Below, one piece after another: positions 26,111 to 38,933 of a stretch of DNA of 64,000 nt (within the stretch, counting starts at the first letter, position 1; every line of letters starts with the position of its first letter). The notes beneath the pieces were generated by a model, which did no database searches, was not told the origin of the DNA, and was given only the letters and a program-made list of their open reading frames with translations. The translations under genes were made by a program, and so were the position numbers. The DNA is taken from the NCBI GenBank assembly GCA_029931535.1, contig JAQPZY010000728.1, forward strand, positions 271,001 to 335,000, in the 5' to 3' direction. This stretch comes from Margaritifera margaritifera. Taxonomy: Eukaryota; Mollusca; Bivalvia; Unionida; Margaritiferidae.

Positions 26111-27819
26111 CGGGCGTATAAAAATGCATGAGGATTCATATGATAATTTAACATGACACTAGAGTAACTATCACCAGAAGTAAGTGTTCATGACTTGACC
26201 TTAAGAAATTACCTAGAACATGGCATGAAGCAAACTTTCTAGTAATGATACATCAGTATACATACTTTCCTCCGAATATGTTAAACAGCTTCAGAGCTAC
26301 AGCATGAATACAAAATAACTGAGTACCTTGGCCGTCAAGATAGAACTATGAAAGTGGTATATTAAACACTGTCAGGTCATCATGGATATGAGCATCTTCA
26401 GTTTTATCGTTCTAAATATGTGTTGTCTAGTTCCAGACTTGGCAACAAATACATGTACCTCATCATGACCTTAACTTTGAGGCTAAGGTTATGAAAGTAA
26501 AAAAGAAAAGTCATGATGTGAAAGTGTGTGTGTGTGTGTTTGTGCTTTATTTACTCTCGAAAATTCACAAAGATTAAAACCCGGACAGGTAGGTCAATCA
26601 TTTCTGAAAACATTCACCCAACATAAAAATAAAAAATGCAGTTATTTGTTAAATATCATCTTCGCCCTTCCGTGGAAAACCTCCGCTCCTAGATCCAGTA
26701 TGATTCCCTTTATAAAAGTAGTATATAAATGGAGAGTTATAGATCACCTCTAAACTGTTATTTCAATTTTATTTTATCATAGCTGCTCAGTAGCATTGCT
26801 GTTTTTTCGGTTCAGAACTATACAGCTTGCTTCTACGCAGCTGTTGCAACATAAATCTGTTTGTTAAAACACATTTTATCAGGTTGTTCACAAACAGTAA
26901 TATACTATATATCTTTGAAAAAATACAAATTTTAAAAAAAATTCAAGCATTAGAACTTGCCTTAACAATCTGCTAGTCGAATTGTGCACTATTGTCTCTA
27001 ATACGCTTTGTTGTTAGCAACAGCGAGTACAAAGACAAAATAAAGCACAATCCAATCAGGTAAGAAAATTGAAAAAGGTATACAATAACATTTCAAAGTA
27101 AAATATGCCTTGGATAACCTGTTGTGTAATCCTAGAGCAAATCGGTTCACTAATGGGTATGCTTAAAAACATAAGCAGCCCTTTAAGGTAATATTCAATG
27201 AGCAACGATTTTTATAAATATATGTATTGTCTGCTAAAACTCTACATAGAAAAAGACAAAATTATAAACAAACATAAATTATTAATTTATATATCAGTGA
27301 TCTATTTGCTTCTATGTATTTTTGTGTAATTAGTATTTGTTGTTTTACAATGTATCTTGTTAGTTGTTTATTTTGGCTTTATGTTTAAATAAATGACAAT
27401 AAATTGCACGATCGAATTATATCGCTTACAGTAACTTGAATAAGATTCCAATTGTTTCAGTTGGTATTATAAGAGCATATTATACAATTACAATTTTAAA
27501 AGAATTAAGTTCTTATTTTCTCAAAGTGAAACATTAAATAGAATTCATTGCCCATTTTTGACAAGACATTAAACGTTGCAATTTTTGCAGAACAGGATAT
27601 AGCAATTTACGATATAAAACAAATATTGTAAGTATGAAGATACCTCTCACAACAGTTATCGTAATCGTTATTGTTATCTTGAACAGTTAGTTTAGTTTTT
27701 GTTTAGTAGTTAGTGATGGGTCACTGTGCACAACGTGTTGAACAGTAAAATGTTGTGCCTGACATTCCCTGTCCATGTTCTGAAAACACACTTCGCACAG
27801 GCTTTGCCGTTTGACAAAC
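26111..27819. other. Non-coding, nothing recognised
   Basis: AT-rich spacer. A short GT run lies near 26524. No supported gene. Confidence 0.5.
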
Positions 27820-29100
27820 TAACTCGATTGCTCTGGAGAGCGAACGTTGTGTCGGTAAGGCTTTTTTATTTGCATAAAGGAAATTTGACTCTTCCACGAC
27901 ATCTAAGGATGTACTCAAAATTCAGAATCGTTATAAACGTTTTGTATTTGTGGAATTAAAGGACTTTAATGGTGGTTTCACTGCAAATTTAGTTTTATTG
28001 GTTACGCATAAGAGAGTTTTCTTTAGTTGGTATGTAAGAATATGAAAATTTACTGACATTAAATACGAATCTTCTCTGAGTAATCGGAATTATGAAAGTT
28101 TTTCTCGGTAAAATAAAAGGACGAAACTTCATAGACTACACTTTTAGAAAGTAACATGGCAATTTTCAGAGAATCCAAGCCTGATGTATATTGTACATAT
28201 CTTCTTTTTTTTTCTTTTTTCTTTTGCTGACAACTGCGTCATACTTCCGGTGATCGTGAGATCGCAGATAACTATCAACTGAAATCGTAAAAATAATTGA
28301 TACTTTTTACACATTATACACCTCGCCGCCGATGTGAAGCTACCAACCTTTCAGAGCAGTTCAGCAGGGGTGGAGTAGTTTGCATATTGTTAAAGGAATG
28401 ACCTAACTTTCATTAGCGGTCGGAAGGCAAAGATTTTAGTGGCTTGCCAATATATGCCAATACCAGCCAGATATCTTTTAAGCAGTAGCTACACTTACAA
28501 TGCCTAAGTTCCATTTTAACATCTTGACTCTTTGTCGATGGCTGATTGAAAACCTTGATGCAACAATGTGTCGGTGTAGCCATTGAACAACTTTTCTATC
28601 TATTAACTTGCTAACTATATTTTAATGCCTTCATAAAGTAAATTGATCAGACACAAGTTATAGCAACGATTTTTCTGTTTCTAACTCCTACTTTTTATAT
28701 TATTTATCTTTGGATTGGTTGAAATGTGATCGTATGTGTACACCGATCTCAATATCGCATAAACTTAATGCTTAACAGTACGAAATAACTGCATTTACCA
28801 ATCAATATCATGTACTTTGAGGACGTATATATCCATTTTATTGTACTTGCCGAACATTTGCATGAAAACAGATTGTATCTCAACCATAGAGATGCTTAAA
28901 TAATCGCGAGTCAACTGGTCATGTGAGAGGCGTGTCTACAAGCCAACTTGAAGAAAACAAATTTACAACAACCGAAATTTTAGAGTTCAAGACTTAGGTT
29001 ACACACGCAGCGAAGCCTCGTATGTTGTTGACCTGCCTATCTACTTTTTGGTTACATACATTCATATATGAAAGCGTATTTTACATATATACATAGATAC
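27820..29100 (+). repeat. 5' flank of C1q duplication unit 3
   Basis: Matches unit 1 at about 3770-5090. The part at 28461-28600 matches unit 4 (34200-34310) better than unit 1, where it is missing. The match ends at a TACA/TA microsatellite (about 29077-29150). Beyond that the sequence resumes inside what is the intron of copies 1, 2 and 5. Confidence 0.7.
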
Positions 29101-29112
29101 ATACATACATAG

Positions 29113-29147
<35 letters not shown>

Positions 29148-29150
29148 CAT
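29077..29150. repeat. (TACA)n/(TA)n microsatellite at a deletion junction
   Basis: Mixed TACA, GATACA and TA repeats. It sits exactly where about 2.1 kb present in unit 1 (about 5100-7250), including promoter and exon 1, is missing. Unit 1 has a short TACA run near 5095-5110 at the matching place. Confidence 0.9.
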
Positions 29151-29438
29151 TTTGTGCATATGCAAAGAATTTGTTTTTTGGGAAGGAATTCACATCGACA
29201 AATAATTTTGAAAGGTCATAAACGCCTTACACAGAATGGTTGTGAATGTTTTGGGCTGACATTTCTGCACACTAAAAGCTACAATACGACAATTGTTAGG
29301 TTATTTTCCGTTTTAGTGTTCAATTAATGACGAGAAACGAGACAGTAGTTTCAAGCTTTTTCCAAAAACAGTAGATTGCAGGAAAATGTTATAGCAAATG
29401 TTCGTACAACTCACGTATGTTTCTATTGTCTGTTTCAG

Positions 29439-29859
29439 TTCCTTCCGGAAATGTAACTTTTGTTACACCTAGCATTGCCTTTACTGCTACTCATTCTCAA
29501 GGAACTACACACGTTTCGGAACAGACGGTGATTTTTGACAAAGTTATGGTAAATGAGGGAAACAGCTATGATTCCTCTACTGGAAGATTCCGAGCTCCAT
29601 TCCTTGGACTGTATTCCTTCTCTGTAACCGTTTTGAGAGTGAGAGACACTCAGGTTCATTTACCTATCATGAAAGACAACGTTGAGATATGAGGGTATTT
29701 TCCGGAATCAGTGACAGCTATTCGGGCTCAGTAACGGTAGTTACTGTAATGGACAATGGTCAAATGGTTTATATCAACGAAATTCCAGGTAAAACAGAGG
29801 GTATGCATGGTGCCTGCTGGTGCACATTTACTGGTCTCCTTCATGTCCTATATAATTAG
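29439..29859 (+). pseudogene. C1q-domain gene copy 3, 5'-truncated and frameshifted
   Basis: Homologue of C1q exon 2 with an intact-looking acceptor (TTTCAG before 29439), preceded by about 200 bp of the usual intron end. No promoter, signal-peptide exon or coiled coil lies upstream. The first two thirds read as a C1q domain, with 'FRAPFLGLY' in place of the usual 'FRAPFRGLY' and Ser in place of the shared Cys. After the 'KDNVEI' segment there is a TGA at about 29691, and one base is missing relative to the intact copies. The remaining C-terminal third, including 'GSVTVVTVMDNGQ' and 'TFTGLLH', continues in another frame to a TAG at 29857-29859. Total length is 421 bp against 422 in intact exons. 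It cannot make a normal secreted protein. Confidence 0.88.
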
Positions 29860-29934
29860 ACAGTGTATTCTGTGAATCAAAGACTTTACTTAGATTCTGC
29901 AAGAAATGTTTCAATTAATTCTTTTTTGTTATTA

Positions 29935-31100
29935 TTCGACTCATGCAAATGAATGTGGAAAGTATAGGACAATATGGAGAGTCCTACAATCCTTTTTCAT
30001 GAATCCTCTCGATTATATCATTTTATTGTGCACACATGATCTACATAAGGAGAAACTGTTTTAAAAGGTTATTTAAATTGTTTAATTCAGAAAACACCCC
30101 TACCCCCACCCCACCCCGGCCCACCCCGGTGCAATACACAAGCATACCATACTTTATTTATACGTTAACCTCACTTTACCTTCTAAAATATTGTTAATGT
30201 CACAGACTTATTTCTTGACACAAATGCTTTAGCACCAAGCATTAGGTTGGAGAGGGGGTGGGGTGGGGTGGTGCGGTGATCCATATTACTAATAGAGGAC
30301 TACATCAGATAAAGATCATCAAGATAATGATTTTCTTGTTCTTGTTGTAATTATTATTAGTAATAATGATTTGAATGTAACATTGTTATTACTGAACCAT
30401 AGTGCAGTACTCCACGTTTCTTCTTTGCCCATTATATGTACAGCAAATCAATTCTGAAGGTAATGACACTTATACATTTGTTATACTTTATATTTCTTAT
30501 CCATCCCATGGGTTTTGCAATTCTTTCTGATGGTATCACATCGCAACAAATAAACTTTACAACCGTTGTTTGACACAAATATGTTGCATGACCTTTTTCT
30601 AAAACCCGTATCAGCCTAACATTAGCCGAGCCCTATATGCCTTAAGATATGCAATCCAACATACCTGATTTACTCTTTTGGCACAATCCAGTATATTAGA
30701 GGACTGGCAGTGATTCTCAAATATTAGGATCTAAATGGATGGATAGAGATATCAATAATTCAGTGGATTAATGGAGTGAGCTAGGGAAATTGTCAATGCC
30801 AGGTTGATTTAGTCTCTTCAAAACTAACTATTACTAGGAAAAATGCAGACAGCATTTTTAGATAAATGAACAAAGTTTTTCAAACATGTACGATTAGATT
30901 GAAATATTTATGCATTATTTAAATACATAATTACATCAGCTTATCTAAAGTACTAATCTTCTGACAGTTTCAACAGACATTTACAATGGCTTATTTATAT
31001 TCACTTGATTTCTATATTCTGCTACTTGATTTGTGAAATCAAGTGTCATTTTTATGAACGTCCAAAATAGGAGAAAAAGCATACTTTTATTTTGAAATTT
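29935..31100 (+). repeat. 3' flank of C1q unit 3, shared with unit 4
   Basis: Matches 49800-50530, including a 'CCTTTTTCATGAATCCTC' block and a 'GCTTATTTATATTCACTTG' block near 30990. Not seen after copies 1, 2 or 5. Includes a short CCCCACCCC-rich run (30095-30130) and GGGGTGGGG run (30255-30275). No coding sequence. Confidence 0.65.
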
Positions 31101-31129
31101 GAATAAAATATTTGAGCCCAATGGTTTGT

Positions 31130-31500
31130 AAAAATGTCTGTTTATTATTATACCATGACATATTCCTTGCCCCGATACATTAGTATGTACATTTGGTTGT
31201 TTGTTTGTAAGTTTGAGTGGGTGTTAGTTCATCATACGATATCACACCCCTTCCCACTATATATTGGTTTGCAAGGATGAGTGTTGGATTGTAAGAGTGT
31301 TTGTTTGATATCATACCATAACATACCCATTTTTTGTTCCCTTATCAGTTTTTATGTAGGTGTCGGTGATTATTTGTTTTTTGTTTGTTCTTTTACGCCA
31401 TTTGTCTTAGTCATCAGACAATATCATACCCATTCTTCATCTATACATTAGTTTGCAGAGGATAAAAGTTGGTTTGTAAGTATGTGTGCTAGTTAGCATA
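31130..31500 (+). repeat. Degenerate minisatellite ('TTAGTTTGTAAG' family)
   Basis: Four or five diverged units of about 70-80 bp. Each has 'CATTAGTTTGTAAG'-like, 'GTGTTAGTCATCATA'-like and 'ATATCATACC'-like phrases. A second block of the same family is at about 44085-44340. Confidence 0.65.
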
Positions 31501-32500
31501 CCACACTCATTTTCTCCCTTTGATTAATTTTAATTGAAAAATAATTTTCTATGTCTTCGCTAATTGATTCATTCTTTTATCCATTCATTCCTAATAGTTT
31601 TATTTATATTTATCCTCAAAACGTTTAAACAATATTGCTAGAACAACGATTGCATAGGAGATATTTATCGATTCTTCATTTTTTCCCAGCTTCAGGAAAA
31701 ATCATTCTCTTCTTTAAAATTACAGACATTATTCGCCTTGACAGTCCTAATCTTGAAAACAACAATGTATTCTTGTTTCCTATTTAAAAAACAAAACAGA
31801 AATGTAACTCTCCTTAAATATAACAGAACACAAATATTACGGCAAATGTAGAACTTGTAACCTTGTTATGAAAATTGCTGAAGAGAATACAAATGAAACT
31901 TCATCATTTACATTTACAACGTTATATTTTTCTTCTTCTGAATCAACTAATTTCAGTTAAAATTCAAATTTTAAAATAATTTTCCTTATTTGTTTATATT
32001 TAGACGTGCCATTAATTTCGAAAATTGAATATTATAAACGTATAAATGTAGAAGTTTTTTTTTAACAAATTGTAAATAATGCAAAGCAACAAAACCTATT
32101 GAACGCGTTGAAGTAAAGTTATCAACCAACACGAGATATAATTTCCATTGTACATTTTGATGATGGCGGCGTTTTGCCGCCACGCATGGTGTCCATCTTT
32201 TGTTCCCGACCTGGAATTAGGTCAAAACACTTTGGTCCGCTGCATGATAGGCTCGATAATCCCTTCTTTGAATTTTGTTATACAACTTTGTTAGATTGAT
32301 GGCAGCATAACATATATATGTAGTTAACCCGTTTTAAGACCGTTTATTAATTTTGTCTTCTTTCTTTCTTCTATTTTTTTCATTTGTTTATTATTATTAT
32401 TGTGATTATTATTTTTATTTCCCTGTCATTGAAACAAGTTAGGAGTCAAGAATTTCTCTTGGCTTTTGTTTAGTGTTCGTTTTGTGGATGTAAAATGTCT
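31501..32500. other. Non-coding spacer
   Basis: No gene recognised. A perfect 7-bp stem inverted repeat, TGGCGGC-GTTTT-GCCGCCA, lies at about 32164-32182. The right end carries the hammerhead-like motif described separately. Confidence 0.45.
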
Positions 32501-32502
32501 CT

Positions 32503-32543
32503 TGCCCTGACGAAGAGCTTGTTTAGCTCGAAACTTTGGGAAA
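32503..32543 (+). ncRNA. Degenerate hammerhead-ribozyme-like motif
   Basis: Contains the hammerhead core order: CTGACGA (CUGANGA class, 32507-32513), a 5-bp hairpin GAGCT/AGCTC with loop TGTTT, then GAAAC (32530-32534). The bases before the core (TTGCC) can pair with GGGAA after it except for one G/G mismatch, as stem I of a minimal type-I hammerhead. The expected G after GAAAC is T, so the cleavage-side pairing looks damaged. Motifs of this shape are known from the ends of Penelope-like retroelements. No Penelope reverse transcriptase was found beside it. Self-cleavage activity is doubtful. Confidence 0.4.
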
Positions 32544-32578
32544 CTATTTTGTATTTGCACTGTTATCGATTGTTGTGT

Positions 32579-32580
<2 letters not shown>

Positions 32581-32617
<37 letters not shown>
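32581..32617. repeat. (TA)n microsatellite
   Basis: TA tract immediately before the left edge of the unit 4 flank. A (TA)n tract also precedes the unit 5 flank (58036-58096). Confidence 0.96.
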
Positions 32618-32620
<3 letters not shown>

Positions 32621-35440
32621 TAATAGGGATCTATTATAAGAACGAAGATAATATATTTAGGCAACGAGAAGAAGATTTGGGAGTTAACTGGGTTGCCATT
32701 ACGATGTTGCGTGCTTTAGCCACAGAGATCTTGACTTTGACAATTTGTATTTTAGGACTTAGTCATCAACATAATGTCCGTTGTTAAGTTTTCCAGTAAC
32801 TTTCTAAACATATTCGGAAGAGTTGATACTAGGTAATAATCCCACCTGAAATTGAAATGAGGTTAATTACTTAATGCACTCATTTTAGGGGGTATATACA
32901 CTCTAAGTTTCATTTATATTTAGCAATTCCTTCCCTTAAGAACACAGTTGCCAATTTTGCAGAATTTGACTAAAATTGAGTTTAACAAGCGACACGTTAG
33001 AGAGTTACATTCGTTGGTATGCTAGAATATACAAATTTACAGACAAGAAATCTTCACCGCGGAATCGAAAAATATGAAATCCTTGTGTTAACTAAAAATG
33101 AACTACCAAATGTAGAGTACAAAATTGTTCATCCTCGATAAAGAAGGGGAAAAACACTCCATTGTTACGTCTAGGGGTTAGAAATAGTAACAAAAGAAAG
33201 AACGACCCAAACAAGCTTTCACAATTTCTAAAATATAAATGTAATTTCCTAAAATATTAAATATTTCAAACAAACAAAGCGAAAGAAATAAAAATAACTT
33301 ACAGTGTAGAAATTCCTAAATAATCCTTAATGTCCTTTTGAATTTCGATAATCCGGAAGTTTATCCAAAGTATTCCGAATGAAGTCACTTATGTGTTGAT
33401 ATGCCACAAGAAACACAGTTTTAAATACAAATGTTATTAATCCCAGGTAAACTCCTGTGAATGTAAAATTTTGTTAAGTTCCTTGAAGAATAGTGCTTAA
33501 ACCAGCTGGTTTTGCAAACAATAATAATCTTCCTCAATAACCTTATGATTGTGATGAACTGCCAAAGAATGCCCATTCAGTAGTTATATTGGCATTATAT
33601 AGTCTCTGACTGCGCAAAAGAGAAAAACCCTTAACTCTGAAACAACGTTCTAACATTGTCGAGTAAACAAGTTATTCTAGCCAATCAGAAATCAAGTCGC
33701 GCATGATACTGCTTGTAGTGCCTTTGCACTATATTTAAAATACCCTATTTCAAATCAACAAGATATTGACATGGGATTTAGGTCATGATTCTGCACGGGC
33801 TAAATCACGTGACGCACCATTGTGGGTTAAGCTGACCAACATTATTATTGATTTTCACTGGACTTAGCATGACTCATATAAACATGTTGATTTGCACTTT
33901 ACAAATAGCGTATGCTACTGAACTAAGGAATAATAATACAATGAGTATAAACCCAAATGAAAACTAGTATAATTTAAAGATAATACATAATGCCGTAACA
34001 CCATAAACCACATTTTTTGAACGAAATATGGAGATTTTCAGAGAATCTAAGCATGATGAATTGCTAACAACTGTATGACAGTTCCGGTGCTCGAAATCGC
34101 ACCTAACTATACAAAGTTCGTACTTATTATCCATTATCAAATGCCGAAAAACAGATATTGCTAATTACCGGCCTATGATATTGGCTTGACAATTGGGGCT
34201 GGTACCAGCCAAATGTCTTTTAGGCAGTAGCTACACTTTTCGTAGATGGAGGATTGAACACATGGGTGTAATAAGGTGTCGGCGTGGCCATTGCACAGTT
34301 TTTAAAATATTTAACTTTTAAGTTTAAACATATTTTAACTTCTTTATAAAGTATAGGCATCAGACACAAGGTCCAGCAACAGTTTGTTCTCTTCTAAGCT
34401 TAATTTTTATATTATTTAAATTTGGCTGACATAAATTTGATCGTAAACTTGTGCATGAGAACTTTTTCGTAATCAAGCTGTATTTCGTTCGAAAAATTCT
34501 TGCGTAACATCCTAGGAATAAGTTATACGTTGATAAAGCAATGATTTGTGATGTAATATGTATCAAAAGTTCTTATACTGAAGGACAAATACACTGATTT
34601 CAATATTACCTTTAGTTCACGTTCAACAGAACAAAGTAACTATATTTGCCAATTAACACGATGTACCTTAAGGACGTATAACCCAATTTAATTTTACTTG
34701 CCAAATTTTGCATGAAAACACATTCTATCTCAAGCATGAATATGCTTTTGTAATAGGGAGTTAACGTGTGAAGCGAGAGATGACGTGCCTACAAACCAAC
34801 TTGAATAATTTTCTTTTTTCAACAGTTGCAACTTTAGGGTGTAAGACTAAGTTGCACAGACACGCTTCAAATGTTATTGACCTACTAATCCATGGTCTAT
34901 ACATGCATTAATGTATAATATGCTTAAATATATACATACTTTTGATACATACATACATCTTTGTTTATGTACGAAGATTAAATCTTTAAAGAATACCAAC
35001 AGTGACGGATGCGTACGACACACAATATGGATTGAACATTACACAGACGATGGACCTAATTAAACGAACTGTTCTGCTTATACAAGAAACACGAAAGTGA
35101 ACATTGAAGACAAGTATCAACGTCTAAGAACAACACAAGATATATACCGGTTTATCTGCCGCAAGCCACATTCTTTCACTTTGTAAACCTAAACAAGTGT
35201 TGAGGTTTATAAACACCGCCCAGTCTCCGCCAAGGGAGAGTTTCAACTGGGATAAAATCTCTGAGGAAATAAACTTGACAAGAAAAAATCATCCACTTTA
35301 TGCATACCTCGTCCCTTATACTGGAAGGAGAACAAATCAAAGTTTTGTTTAAAATTTATAATATATCATTCACTTTCCTCGGCTATTCTTAACGGAACAC
35401 TTGCGGTTTTCACCTTTAGACCCAATAACTTGTAGGTTTC
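32618..35440 (+). repeat. 5' flank of C1q duplication unit 4
   Basis: Matches unit 1 from about 3118 to 5660, unit 3 and unit 5 (58110-59640). It is interrupted by the solo LTR at 33163-34001. The match stops at about 35440, where a GACCTTTGAC-type repeat block begins. The promoter, exon 1 and intron that should follow are absent. Confidence 0.7.
33163..34001 (-). mobile_element. Solo LTR, same family as 14466-15201, inverted
   Basis: An 839-bp insertion that begins TGTTACG, ends CCGTAACA and is flanked by a 4-bp repeat CCAT (33159-33162 and 34002-34005). Units 1 and 3 show the uninterrupted sequence (near 4078 and 28128). Its left end aligns with the reverse complement of the right end of the LTR at 14466-15201: both share a TGTTACG start, an 'AACA[A/G]AAAGAAAG' stretch and 'ACTTACAGT' followed by 'CTAAATAATCC' or 'CTAATAATCC'. 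So it is the same family in the opposite orientation. A TATATAATGCC box is read on the minus strand. No internal genes. Confidence 0.83.
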
Positions 35441-35449
35441 TTTATTTAC

Positions 35450-36180
35450 CTATGTTCAAGTCATTAAGAAAGTTTGATCAAGGAACACACTGTAGAACAA
35501 AAATTATGCTATAAAGCTCATTTTTCTTTGAGGTACAATGAGCTTGACCTTTAACATTTTGACCCCGATATCAATATGCATCTTCCATGCCTAAAATACA
35601 AGCCCTCGATATGGTCTAGAGCTAAAGTTATTATGCAACAACAAATTTTCTTCTTTCAGTCGCAGTGATCTTGACCTTTGATGTTTTACCTCACAATCAG
35701 TAGCCTTTTTTGTATCCAATGTGCAGGTCATTCACTAACTTTGGTGAAGGTATATGATCGATAACTAAATTTATTCTTTCAACCATTGTGACTTTGACCT
35801 GAGATCTTTTGTCGCTAAAATCGATTGCCTACTTCCATTCCAAAGTGCAAGCCATCCTCAAAGATCGGTTGAGGTTTTTGAAATAGATTTAATAAATGTG
35901 GTCTAGTTCTATGATGTACTCTAATACTATTGTGCAGAATTCATTTTTGTCTTTCAGACACACCTACAGTGACATAAACCTTTGATCTATTGACCCCGAG
36001 ATCGACAGGATTCGTTTCTTACCTCAAGTGCTGGCCATCCAGAACGTTTAGTAACTGTAGATGCTGGAGGATTCAGGTTATTTTGAAGAAACGAAATTGG
36101 TAAGAGAGATAGGGAGAAAGAGAGACGGACAGACGGTCAGCATTATAACATAATACGCTCCGCTTCATGGCTCGCGTATA
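35450..36180. repeat. GACCTTTGAC-type modular dispersed repeat
   Basis: Four or five imperfect modules of about 130 bp, each with a phrase like 'CTTGACCTTTGA' or 'TTTGACCTGAG', then 'CCCCGATATCAAT' or similar, then a 'GCAAGCCATC' phrase. The block ends with 'GACGGACAGACGG' and 'CATTATAACATAATACGC'. This organisation is widespread in mollusc genomes. It begins exactly where unit 4 homology ends. Confidence 0.75.
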
Positions 36181-37308
<1,128 letters not shown>

Positions 37309-37599
37309 TTTATCTAACGAGGATAATACATTTGGTCATGAAAGACCATGTGGTTCTCAATTTTTGTAACATGTTATGTTAAATACAACTCACTTACACA
37401 CACTCAGGTATGCTCGTACACGTACTCACACATTTACAATATGTAACTACAGAGGACAACAAGTACATATATGACAATATACTATACACAGGTATACACA
37501 TTTTATACAAGAATGAATCAATTATGCGAGGAAATTAAACTGGACAAAAGAAAAGTAAAGCACGTCGAATTGAAAGAAGCGTTAACTGCATAGTCTGCA

Positions 37600-38325
37600 T
37601 ACACATTACACAAGCACAAGAGAAAAAGATTTTGCGACAAAAGAATGTCTATTATCACGTGGATGACAAGTGCCAGGCTGACACTGTTGACATGAAAGCA
37701 TACGAAAAATATGAGAATGGATAAAAATACAATTTGACAGTGCTACATGTATTTTCAAAATATTCTTGGGCTGAGAAAGTGAAAACAAATAAGTGACACG
37801 ACATACACAATGCTTTAAAACTAATCTTCAAGCGTGATGAGAAAAAAGCGTTTAACAAAAGGAAATTTAAAGATTACTGGTAAAGGAAAATAGCAAACAA
37901 TTTTGGAATTACTAAGACAAAAAAGCACCTGTGGTGGAAAGGTTTAACAGAACATTAAAGACTTGAATGCGGAGGAAATTCACTCAAACTGCATACTGAA
38001 AAAGGGTTGACGTTTTACTAACGTTATTTGATAGTTACAATAACACTCATCATTGATCAATATATATAACTCCGCTTCAAACAACAAAAGAAGAAAAACA
38101 TCAAAAATATGGATCAATCTTTTCGGTTATCTGACAATTTGTAATCTGGAACGCCTAAATTAAATTGGCGAAACAGCTAGAACTTCGAAATATAAAACAA
38201 GTTTTAAAAAGGGCTACCTTTCTAACTTTACTGAGAAAATGTTTTAAAATAAGGCAAGTAATTTTGGGCGAGCTGGTAGTTTACAAGCTCGAAGACATGA
38301 AGAGACAGACTATATAGTGGATGTT
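37600..38325 (+). mobile_element. Decayed Polinton/Maverick-type integrase
   Basis: A series of plus-strand segments follows the order of the retrovirus-like integrase found in Polinton (Maverick) DNA transposons. First comes 'NVYYHVDDKCQADTVDM' with the first catalytic Asp, then a stop, then 'KYNLTVLHVFSKYSWAE', then 'LKLIFKRDEKK'. Next is 'APVVERFNRTLKT', with the catalytic Glu, followed by 'YNNTHHRSI'. The C-terminal part shows 'SKYKTSFKKGYLSNFTEKMF' and 'VVYKLEDM'. The stretch that should hold the second catalytic Asp is missing, apparently through a small deletion near 37850. Several frameshifts and stops occur. No Polinton polymerase, protease or capsid genes were found nearby. Confidence 0.72.
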
Positions 38326-38871
38326 ATGCTATGTCCGCTCGGGTTTCCACACACAAAACTCTATAAGACTTTCCTCATTATATCTTCCACCAAACATTCC
38401 AATCAATCAAAATGATCCGCAACAGTATCCTACTCGTCCTTAGATCTGACCATCTGCGATCCCCCATCTCTTTTACTTGACTTTTCTTGGGAACTTGGTG
38501 ATGACCACATAGATGGCTTTAAAACAGAGGTAGTGGTCATTTTACAATATACTTAAGAAATAAAAGTACCACGCCTCAATGGTTAGGGCAGAGATGGAAA
38601 CTGAAGAAGGCAGATTGGGAAACGTTTCAGTCCCTCTGACAATCAATTTATACAGTTGATCCTTTCAACAACGTAGAGTATCCAATACCCTATTTTACAA
38701 AGATTATCTAGGTTGTTGCTGAGGATGTTACTGAAAATGTCGGAGACTCATAAACGTCTCAACAAACTATAGTTTTGTGGTGCTTGCAAAGACTCCATTT
38801 GGGGCTAAAAGGTCCTTAAATATTTCAATAACTGAAATCCTGAATAACAACTGAAATTGTTAATAAAATAC

Positions 38872-38933
<62 letters not shown>

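Noticed and set aside
143..32170. GCCGCCATTTT (YY1-like) motifs at 143, 2369 and, as the reverse complement without the final T's, near 32163
   Set aside because: Only three scattered occurrences with no shared context; too few to claim a regulatory role.
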